Source: Emergomyces orientalis
Taxonomy: Eukaryota > Ascomycota > Eurotiomycetes > Onygenales > Ajellomycetaceae
Assembly (NCBI GenBank): GCA_002110485.1
Contig: MOWL01000023.1
Location: 620,001 to 684,000 of the forward strand
Reading direction: 5' to 3'
DNA length: 64,000 nucleotides
The notes beneath the pieces were generated by a model that was given only the letters and a program-made list of their open reading frames with translations, did not search any database and was not told the DNA's origin. The position numbers and the translations under genes were made by a program. This document shows positions 11,374 through 22,986 of the stretch, piece after piece; the stretch's first letter is position 1; the number at the start of each line of letters is the position of its first letter.

Positions 11374-12309
11374 ATGCGGCTGTACCTCGTCCCAATTTCC
11401 ACGGGACGATCTCTCCTTTATTGCAAAAGAATCGACACACGGACTGCAAAGGAGCTGAGCCGTATTGACCGTATTACACATAAAGCATCAGCTACCTGGG
11501 CACAGTGGGAAGAAGCGGACAAGGGCTGGAAGAAGAGCCTTGTCACCTACGGAAACCGTGTGCTCCAGCGCATACCCTACGAAGAATGGGGCCTGAAGAG
11601 TGTGCCGCCATTGAGCACGAGGAGACAAACTGAAGAGTTGCAGACCCATACCCAGGTCTCCCTCGTGTACCCCAAAAATGTGATCCAGCAGAGCAAGGTG
11701 CTGGATCTGCTGAGACAGATGGCTACTGCGAGACAGAGTTTACATCGGAGGAGGATGTGGTGGAGCATAATCATTGCGCCGTTGACGGCCCCTGTTGCCC
11801 TTATACCTCTGTGAGAATTCCACCTAGGATTCGATATTTTCTTGTGCGTTTGCTGCACGCTACTTCCGCTGACTTTATATATTTTCTTCCCCTCCTATAT
11901 TCCAGCATCCCTAATATCCCCTTTTTCTACTTCGTGTACCGTGGATGGTCGCATTGGAGGGGTTAGTTGCCCCTTTTAATATTCCTCCCTTGAACAAAAC
12001 TAAATAAACTGACAACACAAACCAGCATTGAGCGGTTCTCAACACCTTTGCTTTCTACTTGATAACAATCTCATAAAGCCCACATCCCTCCCGGCCTTGG
12101 AAACATTTTACGCCAAACACCCAGTGATTAACAAAAATGTTCCTTCCGAAGCAAATTGCAAAGATACGAGCCCAGCCGAAGTGATCTTGTTAAAAGAATC
12201 AGATGGCAAACAGCTGTCGCAAATCCTGGGCCCTCACGAGCTCGTCGCGGAGGTAGAGCGAGCTGTGGGACAAGTAAAACATCTTCTTCAGGAAAAGAAA
12301 AAAGTGTGA
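11374..12309 (+). CDS. Mitochondrial K+/H+ exchange-related protein
   Basis: Three exons, 11374-11810, 11906-11961 and 12026-12309, total 777 nt and 258 residues. Splice phases (2, then 1) join VALIPLIPNIPFFYF and HWRGALSGS. The start MRLYLVPIS with downstream basic residues suits a mitochondrial inner-membrane protein. A central hydrophobic region (about 127-162, WWSIIIAPLTAPVAL then IPNIPFFYFVYRGW) is followed by a soluble C-terminal domain. I recognise this as the fungal family annotated as mitochondrial K+-H+ exchange-related (Mit_KHE1), thought to affect matrix K+ homeostasis; the direct transport role is unproven for the family. Tandem with END3 about 1 kb downstream. Confidence 0.8.
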
Positions 12310-13316
12310 TTCGATTGGAACTGTGGGTGCCCTGGCACCAGCAATGGATTCCCCCTGACTACGTCAATTTTTGTTCGAGTCAACATACCAGCTCCCTCTC
12401 CTCGAGCTTTGAGGCTCATAACCACGATTACCACCTCACCAGCTACAATGTTCCTACAGTCATTTTCATTCATCCTGGTTTTTTTTTTTTTTTTTTTTTT
12501 GGTTTAAAAAATATGTCCTTCAATTCTCATGTATAATACAAATTAGAGCGATGATATGAGTTGGGTTTCGTGGGCTTCAGGGGGCACCTGATTTGTATAG
12601 AAGATATTGGCTTTTGTTTGCTGCTACTGACATTCTATTTTAAGCGGCTGGTGAGTGGTCCGAATATCTTTTATTTTATGGGGCCATTTTATGCTTGATA
12701 ACTGCGCCCTCTTATTTCCATCTCGCAGTTCCAGATTCCTGTATCTGTTTCATTTTCAGCATGTTTCTTCTCTGTCCGATGCCCCAAGTTTTGCATATCA
12801 TGAATGATCTTTTTAGCTAACTGAGGGGATCTATTATCTCACCTCACTCGTATATAATGAAGGGTTAATTTTAATTTGCGTTATGTGGTTGCATCATACT
12901 ACCTACTCTCTTTGCATTTTATTCAAGCAAATGTATCCCGCGGTATCCCGCGTCCATCAAGATCTACAAGGGCGATTCGAATTCTATTGCAGTGTGGAAT
13001 AAGCAAAGTGAAAATTAACAAATACCTTAAAAAATTGGCTAAACTATTTCAACGCCCCTCTTGTACTTAAAACTATATATATCGTCAAAGCCGGATTCTT
13101 TTAAAAATCATTCATTGTTCCTGGTGCTGCCCCTTACTGGTTTGTCAGGGGAAGTCTCGCAACATCCCCGGGAAATCAATTTCTCCGACAGCCGCCTGCC
13201 AAACGTCACCCTTTATCACCAACGCCAGCAGCGTAGAAGTAAGGGCAGACCATACAACATTCCTCCATTCTCGGCACCATTATCCCTTGCTACATGCTCC
13301 TCCCTTATTCTACAGC
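12310..13316. other. Intergenic region before END3
   Basis: About 1 kb, with a T22 run at 12479-12500 and A/T-rich DNA. Short open frames without family features. Probably the 3' UTR of the upstream gene and the END3 promoter. Confidence 0.55.
12479..12500 (+). repeat. Poly-T tract, 22 nt
   Basis: Homopolymer run about 170 nt after the stop codon of the K+/H+-exchange-related gene. Confidence 0.9.
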
Positions 13317-14764
13317 ATGTCCGAGAAGAAAATAGAGCGGTGGGAAGTCGAGCGATACTGGGAGATCTTCTCCTCGCTCTCCAACGGCCAGCCACACCTA
13401 AACAATGCGCAGGCCGCTACAGTCCTAAGGAACAGTCGATTACGTGATGATCAGCTGGAGAAGGTGTGGGATTTGGCGGATGTGGACGGAGATGGGGAGT
13501 TGGACTTTGAAGAGTTTTGCGTTGCTATGAGGCTTATTTTCGATCTTGTTAATGGGGTATGCATTTTCTTAAATCTTACACCGGGGGGGGAGAGAAGAAT
13601 GGGGGCATGCATGGAATGGATGCGCATTGGCCTTCGCAGCATCCAGATATTCGTGCGGGAGTTCTGGCTAACGCAGAGTCTTGTTTCTTCTTCTTCTTTG
13701 ATGGTTCTAGGAATACGCCGATGTACCACATTCATTACCGGACTGGTTGATTCCAGAGTCGAAGGCACATCTTGTCCAAGCTTCGCGCGCCCTGACGGGA
13801 AGACAACCACAGTTTGAACGGGTAGAGGAGGATGACGATACCCCTGGCCTCAAGGACGGGTTTGACTGGTACATGAGTCCAGGTGACAAAGCCAAGTACG
13901 AGGAGATCTATTCCGCGAACAAAACCCATCGCGGGGAGATAACATGTATGTATAACATATCCATCCGCTCTACTTCCCTCTAATACAGATACTAACACTC
14001 GATCCCTCCCCCAAACCCCAGTCGACTCCCTCCAACCCCTCTATGACTCCCTCGCCGTACCCGACACCGACATCCGCTCCGCCTGGAACCTCGTCAACCC
14101 CTCCGCATCCCCTACAATCTCCAAAGACGCCACCCTCGCCTTCCTCCACATCCTCAACAACAGACACGAGGGCTACCGCATCCCGCGCACCGTCCCCGCA
14201 TCCCTCCGCGCCTCGTTCGAATCCAACAAAATCGACTATCAACTTGACAACGTCCGCCCCGCGCAGCGATGGGGTACTGATACAAATGTAGATACGAGCA
14301 CGGGCCGCAAGGCTAAATTCGGTGACGCTTATCTGAGCCGGTTAGGCGTTGGTGGGAGAACTACGTATCGCCCGCAGGGGACGGATTTCAGCAGCACGAT
14401 ACAGGATGAGGAGTGGGAGAAGGTGCGGCTGCGGCGCGAGCTGGCGGAGTTGGAGAAGAAGTTGGAGGCTGCTAATAGCGCTTCGGAGTCGAGGAGGGAT
14501 GGGGATGGCGCTGTTAACGGCGGGCCTAATTGGCCGCTCATCAAGAAGGAGGCGTTGCAGTTGTTGGAGTATAAAGAGAGAGAATTGCGGGAGCTTAGAG
14601 AGGGGACGGGAAGGGTTAAGGAAGGGGAGAGTCTGGAGAGGTTGAGAGAGGATGTGAAGACGGTTGGTGATCAGGTAGAAGGGTTGAGGGTACATTTGGC
14701 AAAGAGGAATGAGACGTTGGCTGATTTGAAGGATCAAGTTCGGGAGGAAAAGAGGGGTCGGTGA
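13317..14764 (+). CDS. END3: End3, actin-patch / endocytosis EH-domain protein
   Basis: Three exons, 13317-13556, 13711-13945 and 14022-14764, total 1218 nt and 405 residues (yeast End3 is about 350). Works with Pan1 and Sla1 in the complex that drives actin assembly at endocytic sites. Seen: N-terminal EH domain with a canonical EF-hand loop DVDGDGELDFEE at 55-66; a second EH-like region after the first intron beginning EYADVPHSLPDWLIPES; the GFDWYMSP and YEEIYS motifs; and a C-terminal coiled coil rich in Glu/Arg/Leu (about 300-400). Intron phases 0 and 1 both restore conserved sequence. The third exon is GC-rich compared with the flanks. It converges on the LSH helicase gene. Confidence 0.95.
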
Positions 14765-15300
14765 TGTGACGTAGTGTTGAGGGATAGGTGGATGTGAAGT
14801 GATCATTTTTTGATCGTTGAAACCTGAGTCCTCCCCGTCTTTTTTCTATCTGTAACTAGTACATATTATGCCACGCCTGTCTCAGCCCATTGCTATCCCG
14901 TTTAAGCGTCGGTATATATTCTATTGCTTTTTGTTTATATTTTTGTTTAACGGAAATGGAATTGGTATTGGTTGGAAAATATCCTATGTGTATATCATGT
15001 TCATTTTTTTGACTTTGTTTTTGCTCTTTTTGATTGTTTATGTGCGTTCAGGTTCCTTTTAGAGGTGTCCGACAATAGAACTACCCCGATGGTTAGGGCC
15101 CTGTTTCGGGGCCTAATTAATGTCTATGAAAAATGCATTTCGTGTATCATAGAAGCTTTGAGCATACATGATCCCCATACCGTTTAAATAAGTCCCCAAT
15201 CAGGGGGAGCAAAGGCCCTTCAATCAATTCTAAGCCGAAATAACAATACAAAAATAATAGTAGCGTCAACGCAATCCGATCCTACCTTCCTCTAAACTAA
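14765..15300. other. Convergent intergenic region END3/LSH
   Basis: About 540 nt of T-rich 3' flank between convergent genes. The small open frames are low-complexity Phe/Ile/Leu strings. Confidence 0.55.
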
Positions 15301-18201
15301 TTACCTGCTAGTGATCTCAGCCATCATGCCCTCTGCATCTTTCTTAGGCTCCACCGCAAAGAAACTATTACCCCCTTTATCCAACCCCTTCTCAGCCCTC
15401 TCATACGCCTCATCACTACGATCAGTCAATATATCCAGGTCCCGCTGTGATAGTAGAGATTCCGGCGTCATCCCCTCACCACTACCAACATCCAGGACTT
15501 CAAACCCGGAATCTCCAAGGACTTTCCGTAACTCTTCCGCCTCAGAAGACGCAGCAGACCCAGGTTCCAGCAAACTTTTAAATTTGCCCTTTTGAATAAC
15601 GAGTTTCTCCAGCCTACGTTTTGAATCTGCCTTTTCGAGCAGTGTCTGCTCGACGGTACCCCTCGTCGCGAGGCGATAGACGATTACGGGTTTTGTCTGG
15701 CCAATGCGATGCGCGCGATCTTGGGCTTGTAAGTCCTGTTGGGGATTCCAGTCCGAGTCGAAGAGAATAACCGTATCCGCGGCTGTCAGGTTGATGCCTT
15801 GGCCGCCGGCGCGGGTACTGAGGAGGAAAATCCTATGGTTTGGGTCTGTGTTGAAAGCTTCGATTTGCGCCTGGCGGTCAACTTGGCTGACTGCGCCGTC
15901 GATGCGACAACAGTTCCACCCGCGAAGGTGCGTCGCGTAGTCCTGCAGCAGGTCGAGTTGGGTTTTGAACTGGGAGAATATCAGGATTTTGTGGCCGTTG
16001 GACATTAGGCAGGGGATGAGCCGGTCGAGGAGGAGCATTTTCCCCGATGAGGTTATGAGAGAGTCGTCGATGTGGGATGGGTCATCGTCCCAAGGCCAGT
16101 AGAAATTGTGTGGTGAGTTGCAGGCCAATCTGGCCTGCATCACGGGGTTTTGGAGCTTCTTTGAAGCAATTTCCTTCTCTGTAGGTATAAAAGTTTTAGA
16201 TATGGGATGAAATGAGGTGTAGCAATAATTCGGCAGAACTGAAAGGATATGCTTACTGGCAAGTTGAGCTGTTTTGGCCTTTTCAATCTTCTCTAATTCA
16301 CTCTCGCTCTGCTCCGATTGTTCTGGCTCAGACTCAATCCCCTGTTCCAGTCGCCGCAACTTGGCGTTAAACTCTCGATCGCTAACCTCTTTATAGCTTA
16401 GACGGCCGCTCCTACGCCGTCCGGAACCCAAAGTGCTTCCAGGTGTAGTTTCGCGACTAGATTTCAAGCTCTTGTTTGGGGTGGACGATCCACTGCTGGA
16501 GACTTTACGCTTGAGGCTTTGGGATCTTGACGTCTTCGGAGTACCGTTTCGAGCATTGATCCTCTCAGCTGCCTTTTCTTCCAGGTATGTCCTACTTGAA
16601 CCATTCATAATTTCAAGATAGAGATCTTTTTGCTCGGCTGTTAGCGGTGCGTATAATACGTATTCCCGTTTCTTGGGTAAGGAGGTTTCAACATCTGTCT
16701 TCACTCGTCGGAGTAAGAAAGGTTTCAAGATTGCGTGCATGGTAGACACTAGATTACGTTTGCGCCGTTCAACAACTGCTTTTTGACCCCTGTTATCCAG
16801 AACGGAAGAGAAGTCGAACCAGCTCTCAAAGCTACCTAGATCGTTGAACACCTCAGGAAGGAGGAAATGAAGAAGAGACCATAATTCAGCGATGTTGTTT
16901 TGCAGGGGCGTTCCCGTGATGAGGAGGCGGTTCGCAGAATTGTAGGTAAGGAGTTCTTTGATCAGTCGACAATTCAAATTCTTCAACCGATGTCCCTCAT
17001 CCTGTAGCCATTCCATTAGGATCGACACATTTGATAAGGCCCGTGATTGGTGTGGACTTACAACAATGATATATTTCCACTGATACTTTGCCAAAAATTT
17101 CCGGTCGTTCATACAAATTTCATAGGAGGTACATATAACCGGAAAACCTGGCTTTTTCTGGTCCTGTAACTTCATCCGTTGATCTCGAATCTCGGCGCGC
17201 TCATCTTTACTACCATGATAGAGAACTGTCTCAATGTCGGGTGTCCAGCGCGCAAACTCCGCCACCCAATTGCTCACGGTACTAAGTGGAGCCGAGATCA
17301 AGAATGGGCCAGAAACATTGTGCTCTTTAAAAAATGCAATCAAAGATATAGCCTGAATTGTCTTTCCGAGGCCCATCTCATCAGCAAGGATCCCACAAAG
17401 ACCATTCATCCATAGAGATTTTAACCACTCTAGGCCCTCTAGTTGGTATTCTCTCATTTGGCCACCTGTTACTAGTGCAGGCTGCTGGGTAGCGACTAGA
17501 TTCTGTTCTCCTAGTGCGGTAGGTTTCGCCTCATATTCTTCTGCGGCTTCTTCCAATGCCTCTTGCACCGTAGGATTGTCTTCTGGGATTTGTACGTCGG
17601 CTTTCTTAAAGTAACTTGAGATGGTATATCCAGTAGCGCTTTTAGTAGGATGACCTCTCGTTGGCAGCTTCGTTTCTTTTGCCCCCTTTACTGCAGTGCG
17701 ACTTTTCAAGTTATCAGCGTGTGCTTGTTCTTCTTGAGATGGCTTGCCACCTCCTCGAGTGGCTCGCTTCTCAGTTGTTGCACTAGACTGTTTGTCCTTC
17801 GTAGTCGCTGCCGCTTGTTTTGCCAGTTTCCGTTTTGCCTCTTCCTGCTGTTTCTTTTGCTGATCTTTCATTTTATCTGCCATAATCGCCACGAACACCT
17901 ATCGAATTTGATTAATGATCAGCCTTCTAACTGACCTCACCACCAGCTGGCGGATGGCTACAACAAAATAGAAACTTACAGAGCTTGTCTTGAGCAGATT
18001 GGTCAGAGCCTTTGCTTTGACGTCCATGCCCTCCTCATCGTCTTCCTCCACGTTTTTGTCCTGGACTACAGGCTCTTGAGCTGCGTCTACTTCCATCTTG
18101 GACGTATCTCCGTTATCCGGGGAAGCAACTGTGGGAGGAGACGATGGCCGTGTCGATGCTTGAGGAGAGTCCCCTAACGAATCAGCGGAGCTGTTATACA
18201 T
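15301..18201 (-). CDS. LSH/Irc5-type SNF2 chromatin helicase
   Basis: ATP-dependent chromatin remodeller of the LSH (HELLS/PasG, yeast Irc5) subfamily. Exons: 17980-18201, 17062-17898, 16257-17001, 15301-16178; 893 residues. Exon 1/2 joins LLKTSSVFVAIMADKMK, 2/3 joins WKYIIV to DEGHRLKN, 3/4 joins AQLAKKEIASKKLQNP. Seen: helicase motif I DEMGLGKT, motif II DEGH, motif III LLITGTPLQNN, and the C-terminal helicase with AGGQGINL and QAQDRAHRIGQ. The Lys/Gln-rich N-terminus and a Ser/Arg-rich spacer between the two lobes fit the subfamily. Start uncertain: ATG codons at 18201, 18309 and 18354 are all in frame; 18201 is preferred because the extra N-terminus looks like translated leader. The two internal introns are 60 and 78 nt with no stop in frame, so an annotation tool could read straight through them. 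Confidence 0.92.
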
Positions 18202-19177
18202 TGCCGACGATGTAGTCTGCTCCCATGCATGGGTTTGTTGTAGTGATATTGTCTTTGTAAGTGTTAAGGGGCCCTGACTGCGAGTTTCTCTAAGGAAAAA
18301 AGCCTTCATCTTAGCAATTTTTGAAATGATTAATCCTAGAAATTCAATTTCCAATGATAGGTCTTAGGGTTTTATTTTCAAGCAAGCTACCTCTTATAGC
18401 TGACTTTAACCTTGGGCAACGAACCAGGATGAAGGCAAAAAGAAGAAGATCATTTAGAATGATGCGTATAGAAATACTTACATAGATATATGGAGTAGCT
18501 CAAGTAGCCTTCTCACAGAATGCAAACAATCCAACTGTGTTGATATGCAACGTGAGACATGCTCCCATTCCAACCCGTCGCCTGCCACTTTACGCGTGGT
18601 TGACTCAAAAGCGCGAAATAAGTCGCGTTTCCTGCCGCATTACGTCAGCGCCAAGTTAGGCTTGCTTAGTTAATAAGTAACTAACTATGAACTTTCTAAC
18701 TAGTATGCCTGGAGGTCTGAACAACCAAAGCAATAAGATTCTCTCAAACAACCATTTGCTACCGCTATCATTGTGTTATCTAAAAAGAGCTGAGAGGGTA
18801 TCTTCGCAGTTTCAGCTAGGAATCAAATCAAACAATGCATGGCCTACCTCCATCCATATTTCCCTATCCATAAACGCAATTGCCGTAAACATGATAAACA
18901 CGGGTGTATATGACGATCATCATAAAACCACTAAAACTCCTATATAAATTGAAAAAACAAAAGAAGAAAAAGAAGCAAAAGCAGAAGAAAAAAGGGAAGA
19001 AAAGAAGAAAAAGAGATAGAAATGGAAACAAAACCAGAAATCCACCCGACAAGCCCAATGTGTGAATCCAACCTATGTGCATCGTGTGTAACAACCAAAT
19101 TCCAAATGATTGTCCACCTTCTCAAGCTAATCCATATCTCCAAATCATGCATCTGACATAAAAACTCCGTGGCTATT
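18202..19177. other. Intergenic region with purine-rich tract
   Basis: Upstream of the LSH start and downstream of the unplaced 895-residue gene. Contains a nearly pure A/G stretch at about 18945-19023. No supported ORF. Confidence 0.55.
18945..19023 (+). repeat. Polypurine (A/G) tract
   Basis: About 80 nt almost entirely A and G on the plus strand with few C interruptions, in the 3' flank of the minus-strand gene that ends at 19178 (polypyrimidine on that transcript). Confidence 0.8.
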
Positions 19178-21956
19178 TCATGCGGCCTGCTTATTGATTC
19201 TTTCACTTCTCCTTCTTCCACTATCGGTTTCCTCGATACTGGGGGCACCGCTCTTTGTGCCTTTCCTTGCCGGCTCTTGTGTTGTCGTTATAGTGAATGA
19301 TTCGGCAGGCTTACTGGAAGGTTTCTTCTTCTTCGTCCAGCCATTACCACACTTCCTATATTTCTTTTTCCGCGGCTTTTCCAGCGTTTCTAAGCCTAGT
19401 GGGACTGAAAGTTCCGCTTTAAATGAATCTGGAAGCTGTTCTTTGGGGCAAAAGAGGACATTGTCCATGCTTGGGGTCGCGGGAGCAGCTGTCTCGGTTG
19501 ACGCTGGGCTGTGCTTATCTTGCGCCATATCTGTTTCCATAACTGTGCTTTCGCCATTTACCTCTGTCATTTCCAATTCTGGGGCAGGAGAGACTGACTT
19601 TTCTGCTAATGTGACCTGTTTGGAGGATTGGTTCTCTGCAGTGGTGGAGAGTGAGCACGATGCCGCTGTTGCATCATCATTTGGCACCTCTGCATCATTT
19701 GAGCTCGGAAAGCTGGCCATGTCCAAGAGAGGTAGTCCAATATTGCTGTCCGTAGCGTATGTTGCGTATCCTTCCAATCCCTTCGTGTCTGTTTGGTTTT
19801 CTTCCCGCCAGCATGAAGCCTCGACGGAAGGTGGTGTAATTGGTGAATATTGTGGCCCATTTCCCTCCGTCCCTGCGTGGTTGCTGAGCGACCCATAGTT
19901 CGGGACACAATTGGGGATAGTTTCCGGATGTCCACTATGTACCGCTGGACTACTTATCCATCCCGCCAGTGATTCCATCCTTGCTCCCTCGGATTGGCAT
20001 TCACACAACCCATTCTTAATGATACCGTACGTATTGCCCGGGCTGGGAGTCGTTAAATTTCCTGATGAAGAGGTTGGCTTCGATCTGCGGTATGCTGAGC
20101 CTATCTGATGTGCAGGCTTACCTTCAGCTCTGGCTGCCGCAAGCCTATCCCTGAACGCTCGCGAAGGTCTAGAAGCAGCCTCAGTCTCTTCCCTATTTTT
20201 GTTATAACACCATGTCCCCCCCAACGATCGCTTTAAGGTTTCACAGCTTCCCTTCTTATTTGATGTTGGCCAGTGTGACCCGTGTTTGGAAGGGATTTCA
20301 GTACCATCCAGCGATGACGTAGTTTGAAACAAGCCTAGTGGAGGTACCTGATTTGCACCGCTTGTATTAGTCCTGGCAACGTTTGTTTGTGGTTGTGAAG
20401 GGGCCCGTATAATATTTCCCCCTATTCCAAAGATATCCTGATGTATTCGAGCAGCACGTTGCGAACCAACTTTAAGCCGGACAATGGACTCACGACTTAG
20501 TGGTGATGGCTGAGGAACGGCATCCTGGAATGGTCTAGATGACTGTACCGATTGGGAAGCTCTGGCTCTGTTGCTGGAACCTCGAGAGGGGAGAGATCGC
20601 GTCGTACCAATTCTGGAAACGGACGATTCCCGACGATGACCAAGTATATGTTGAGCAGCATTTAGATTGGAATCGAGAATGCGCGGCCGCTTCGGGGTCG
20701 GAGAACAATCCGACTGCGAGCTGTCATCGGGTGCTGTTTCCGAACTAGGACTACTATCATACTCCGTATCGCCATGCTCAGAGATATTGGCTTCCTCAGG
20801 TATTGGCAACTCCCCAGTCCATTCAAAATCCTCTTCTGCGTCTGTAACGCTAGTGGTCGTGATTGTCACAAGATTATTACTCCATTCACCAGCAAATTTA
20901 GGGTCCAAACCAATGCTTCTCAAATATCTGCGCGCGATCAAGATATCACTAGCTTGGCTCATGGAGTAGTCCGGGCCTGAACGTGTCGTCGTGTCGCGCA
21001 GGCATTTCTTTGAAATGGTTCGAAATACTAACTGCCCGGGTACTTTTTGTGTTCTTAGATAGCTATTGTCCACTCGTAGCAGCGCCCGGAGCTGTTTCAT
21101 TCTCATCTCGTTCAGCTTCGCGTTCTCGCACTGGATCTGTTCCAGGCGCGCAGAGGAGTGTTCTATCATCTTGACTTGTTCTGAAGGGTTAAGTCTCAGC
21201 GCTTCGATTGCCTGGCGATAATCATATACAAAACGGATATTCTCGAAGATTTCTGTTTGAAGGATCGGGGATATATCGCTCCATTTTACCTGGCGAAGGG
21301 GACTCTATTAAAAATAACTTCTCGTCAGCTGGAACACATATCCCTTGAAATTTTTTTTTTTTTTGGAAATAAAAATGGAGAGATGATAGACTCACCCCTG
21401 ACTGCCCAGCAGTTTTATAAGCGCCGATTCCAACATTGTTCTCGTCATCGCCCAGATTCATGCTACTCCTTACTTCCTGTGAACTAGGCCCAAATTCATC
21501 CAGGTAATTCACATAGTCCTGGCAAGCCTTATAATCACGTTCATCGGGAGCATTGTTGCTAAAATCATAACCGGCATCTATCATGAACACATCTCCATCC
21601 CCTCCCATCCCTTGTTCTTGATTGCCCAGAGCCATATGATGTCCATCAACGATATTTTCACGGCTGACACCATGCACTCCAGCATATTCCTGCATTGACC
21701 CTGCCATGTTACTGAAACTCCCTGGAACTTCCTGCTCGGAGGGGTTTGGTGACTGCTGGTTATCAATCGTGGGGAATGCTGCAGGAGGCAAGTCCGGGTT
21801 AAAGTCGACGAAAGGGGATGGGATCGCAGGGTGCCCAACACCAGGGTGATAGCCACGAGGTTCGGAGCGGGCTGGCGGTGGTGGAGTTGGTTTTATGAAC
21901 ATCTCCTCATCATACCGCTTGGGCGGCTTTATTGCGTCTCTACCCCTGAGATTCAT
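19178..21956 (-). CDS. Unrecognised 895-residue, mostly disordered protein
   Basis: Two exons, 21396-21956 and 19178-21304 (phase-0 intron of 91 nt), giving 895 residues. I do not recognise a named family. The N-terminus has a basic RGRDAIKPPKRYDEE motif, then Pro-rich sequence (PTPPPPARSEP) and a long acidic/polar stretch. The only part that looks folded begins at the junction (SPLRQVKWSDISPILQTEIF, about 188-207) and runs through a helical, coiled-coil-like segment (VYDYRQAIEALRLNPSEQVK, then an Arg/Gln/Glu-rich helix) to about residue 320. The rest is Ser/Pro/Thr-rich with basic clusters, ending in KKYRKCGNGWTKKKK and GRRRSERINKQAA. The basic patches suggest a nuclear protein; this is inference. 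The single long frame, clean intron and matching phases argue that it is a real gene. Confidence 0.75.
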
Positions 21957-22986
21957 TGTCGCGTACTGATGATGCCGCCTTGGGGGGATTAACCATGAGA
22001 AAATGCGTCGACAAAATATTGGAGAGGTTTGTGCTGGATAAACGCGATTTTTTTCGTAGATGGTGGGTTGTCACTGTATTGTGTTATTTCGTTGCAAGGC
22101 TAGGCTGGAGAGGGCAGAGGGTACAAAATTTCTGCTGAAAGGGTGGAGGCTGAGGAAGTACAAAGTAAGGTTGATCAAATGAAAGTTTTGGAAAATTAGA
22201 GGAACTGTCAAACGGTTGTAAAGGAATGATTTCGTGGGATGGAGGATGAAGGATAGAAAAGAGTGAAGATGCCTCTTGTTTTTCTAATTGGGAGGGTATT
22301 TTTTTATCCTGAAGTTCCAGTGATAGGGGTCAAATCGCTGGTGTGGAGACCCTCAGTGAATTTTTTGATCAGAAGCCATCCGGGTCATTCCCTACACCTG
22401 GGGGGAGGAAGTAATAACACATAAATGTCATGGCAAACATGTAGTGAATTCTTATAGAGAATTCAAGAAAAGCATGAAGGGGACTCAAGAGAGTAGAAGA
22501 ATAGAAGAAATGTTCCCCAAAGAAAAGTGTGAATAGGGAAATATCTGATCGAAAATAATTCTGATTGTCTTTTATAGCCGGAAGAACTAGTATTGACATG
22601 TGGTGATACTTTTTTAAAAATCAGGAACGTAAAACAACATAGAACAAAGCAGAGGAGCAGAAAGAAACGAAATAAGAGAAAACCGGATAAAGCCCAACGC
22701 CTGGCGCTTATCACGCTCGCAAAAAGGGAAAGGAAAAATAAGAGTCCCTCCAGTATTGAAAGCCAGAGTATAGGATCCACCGTAAACGCCATGAGACATG
22801 AATGCTGAGGTTTGTGCCCCACAGTAAGAGCGTAAGTAGAAGAAGGAAGCAAAAATAGAAATTGTTTCGTTTGTGATAACTTTTCTTATCTTTCGGATAC
22901 ACCCGTCGGCCGTAGTACAGAGAATCATGGTAGTTTTCGTGCGCGTATTCCACCGCTCGCAATGGGTATATGATTAAAGATCGGCT
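21957..22986. other. Intergenic region
   Basis: About 1 kb upstream of the unplaced gene and downstream of the phosphatase-like gene. Only low-complexity open frames; no supported feature. Confidence 0.5.

Noticed and set aside
13287..13817. 176-codon ORF overlapping END3 exon 1 and intron
   Set aside because: It is END3 exon 1 read through the first intron; the spliced model restores the known protein.
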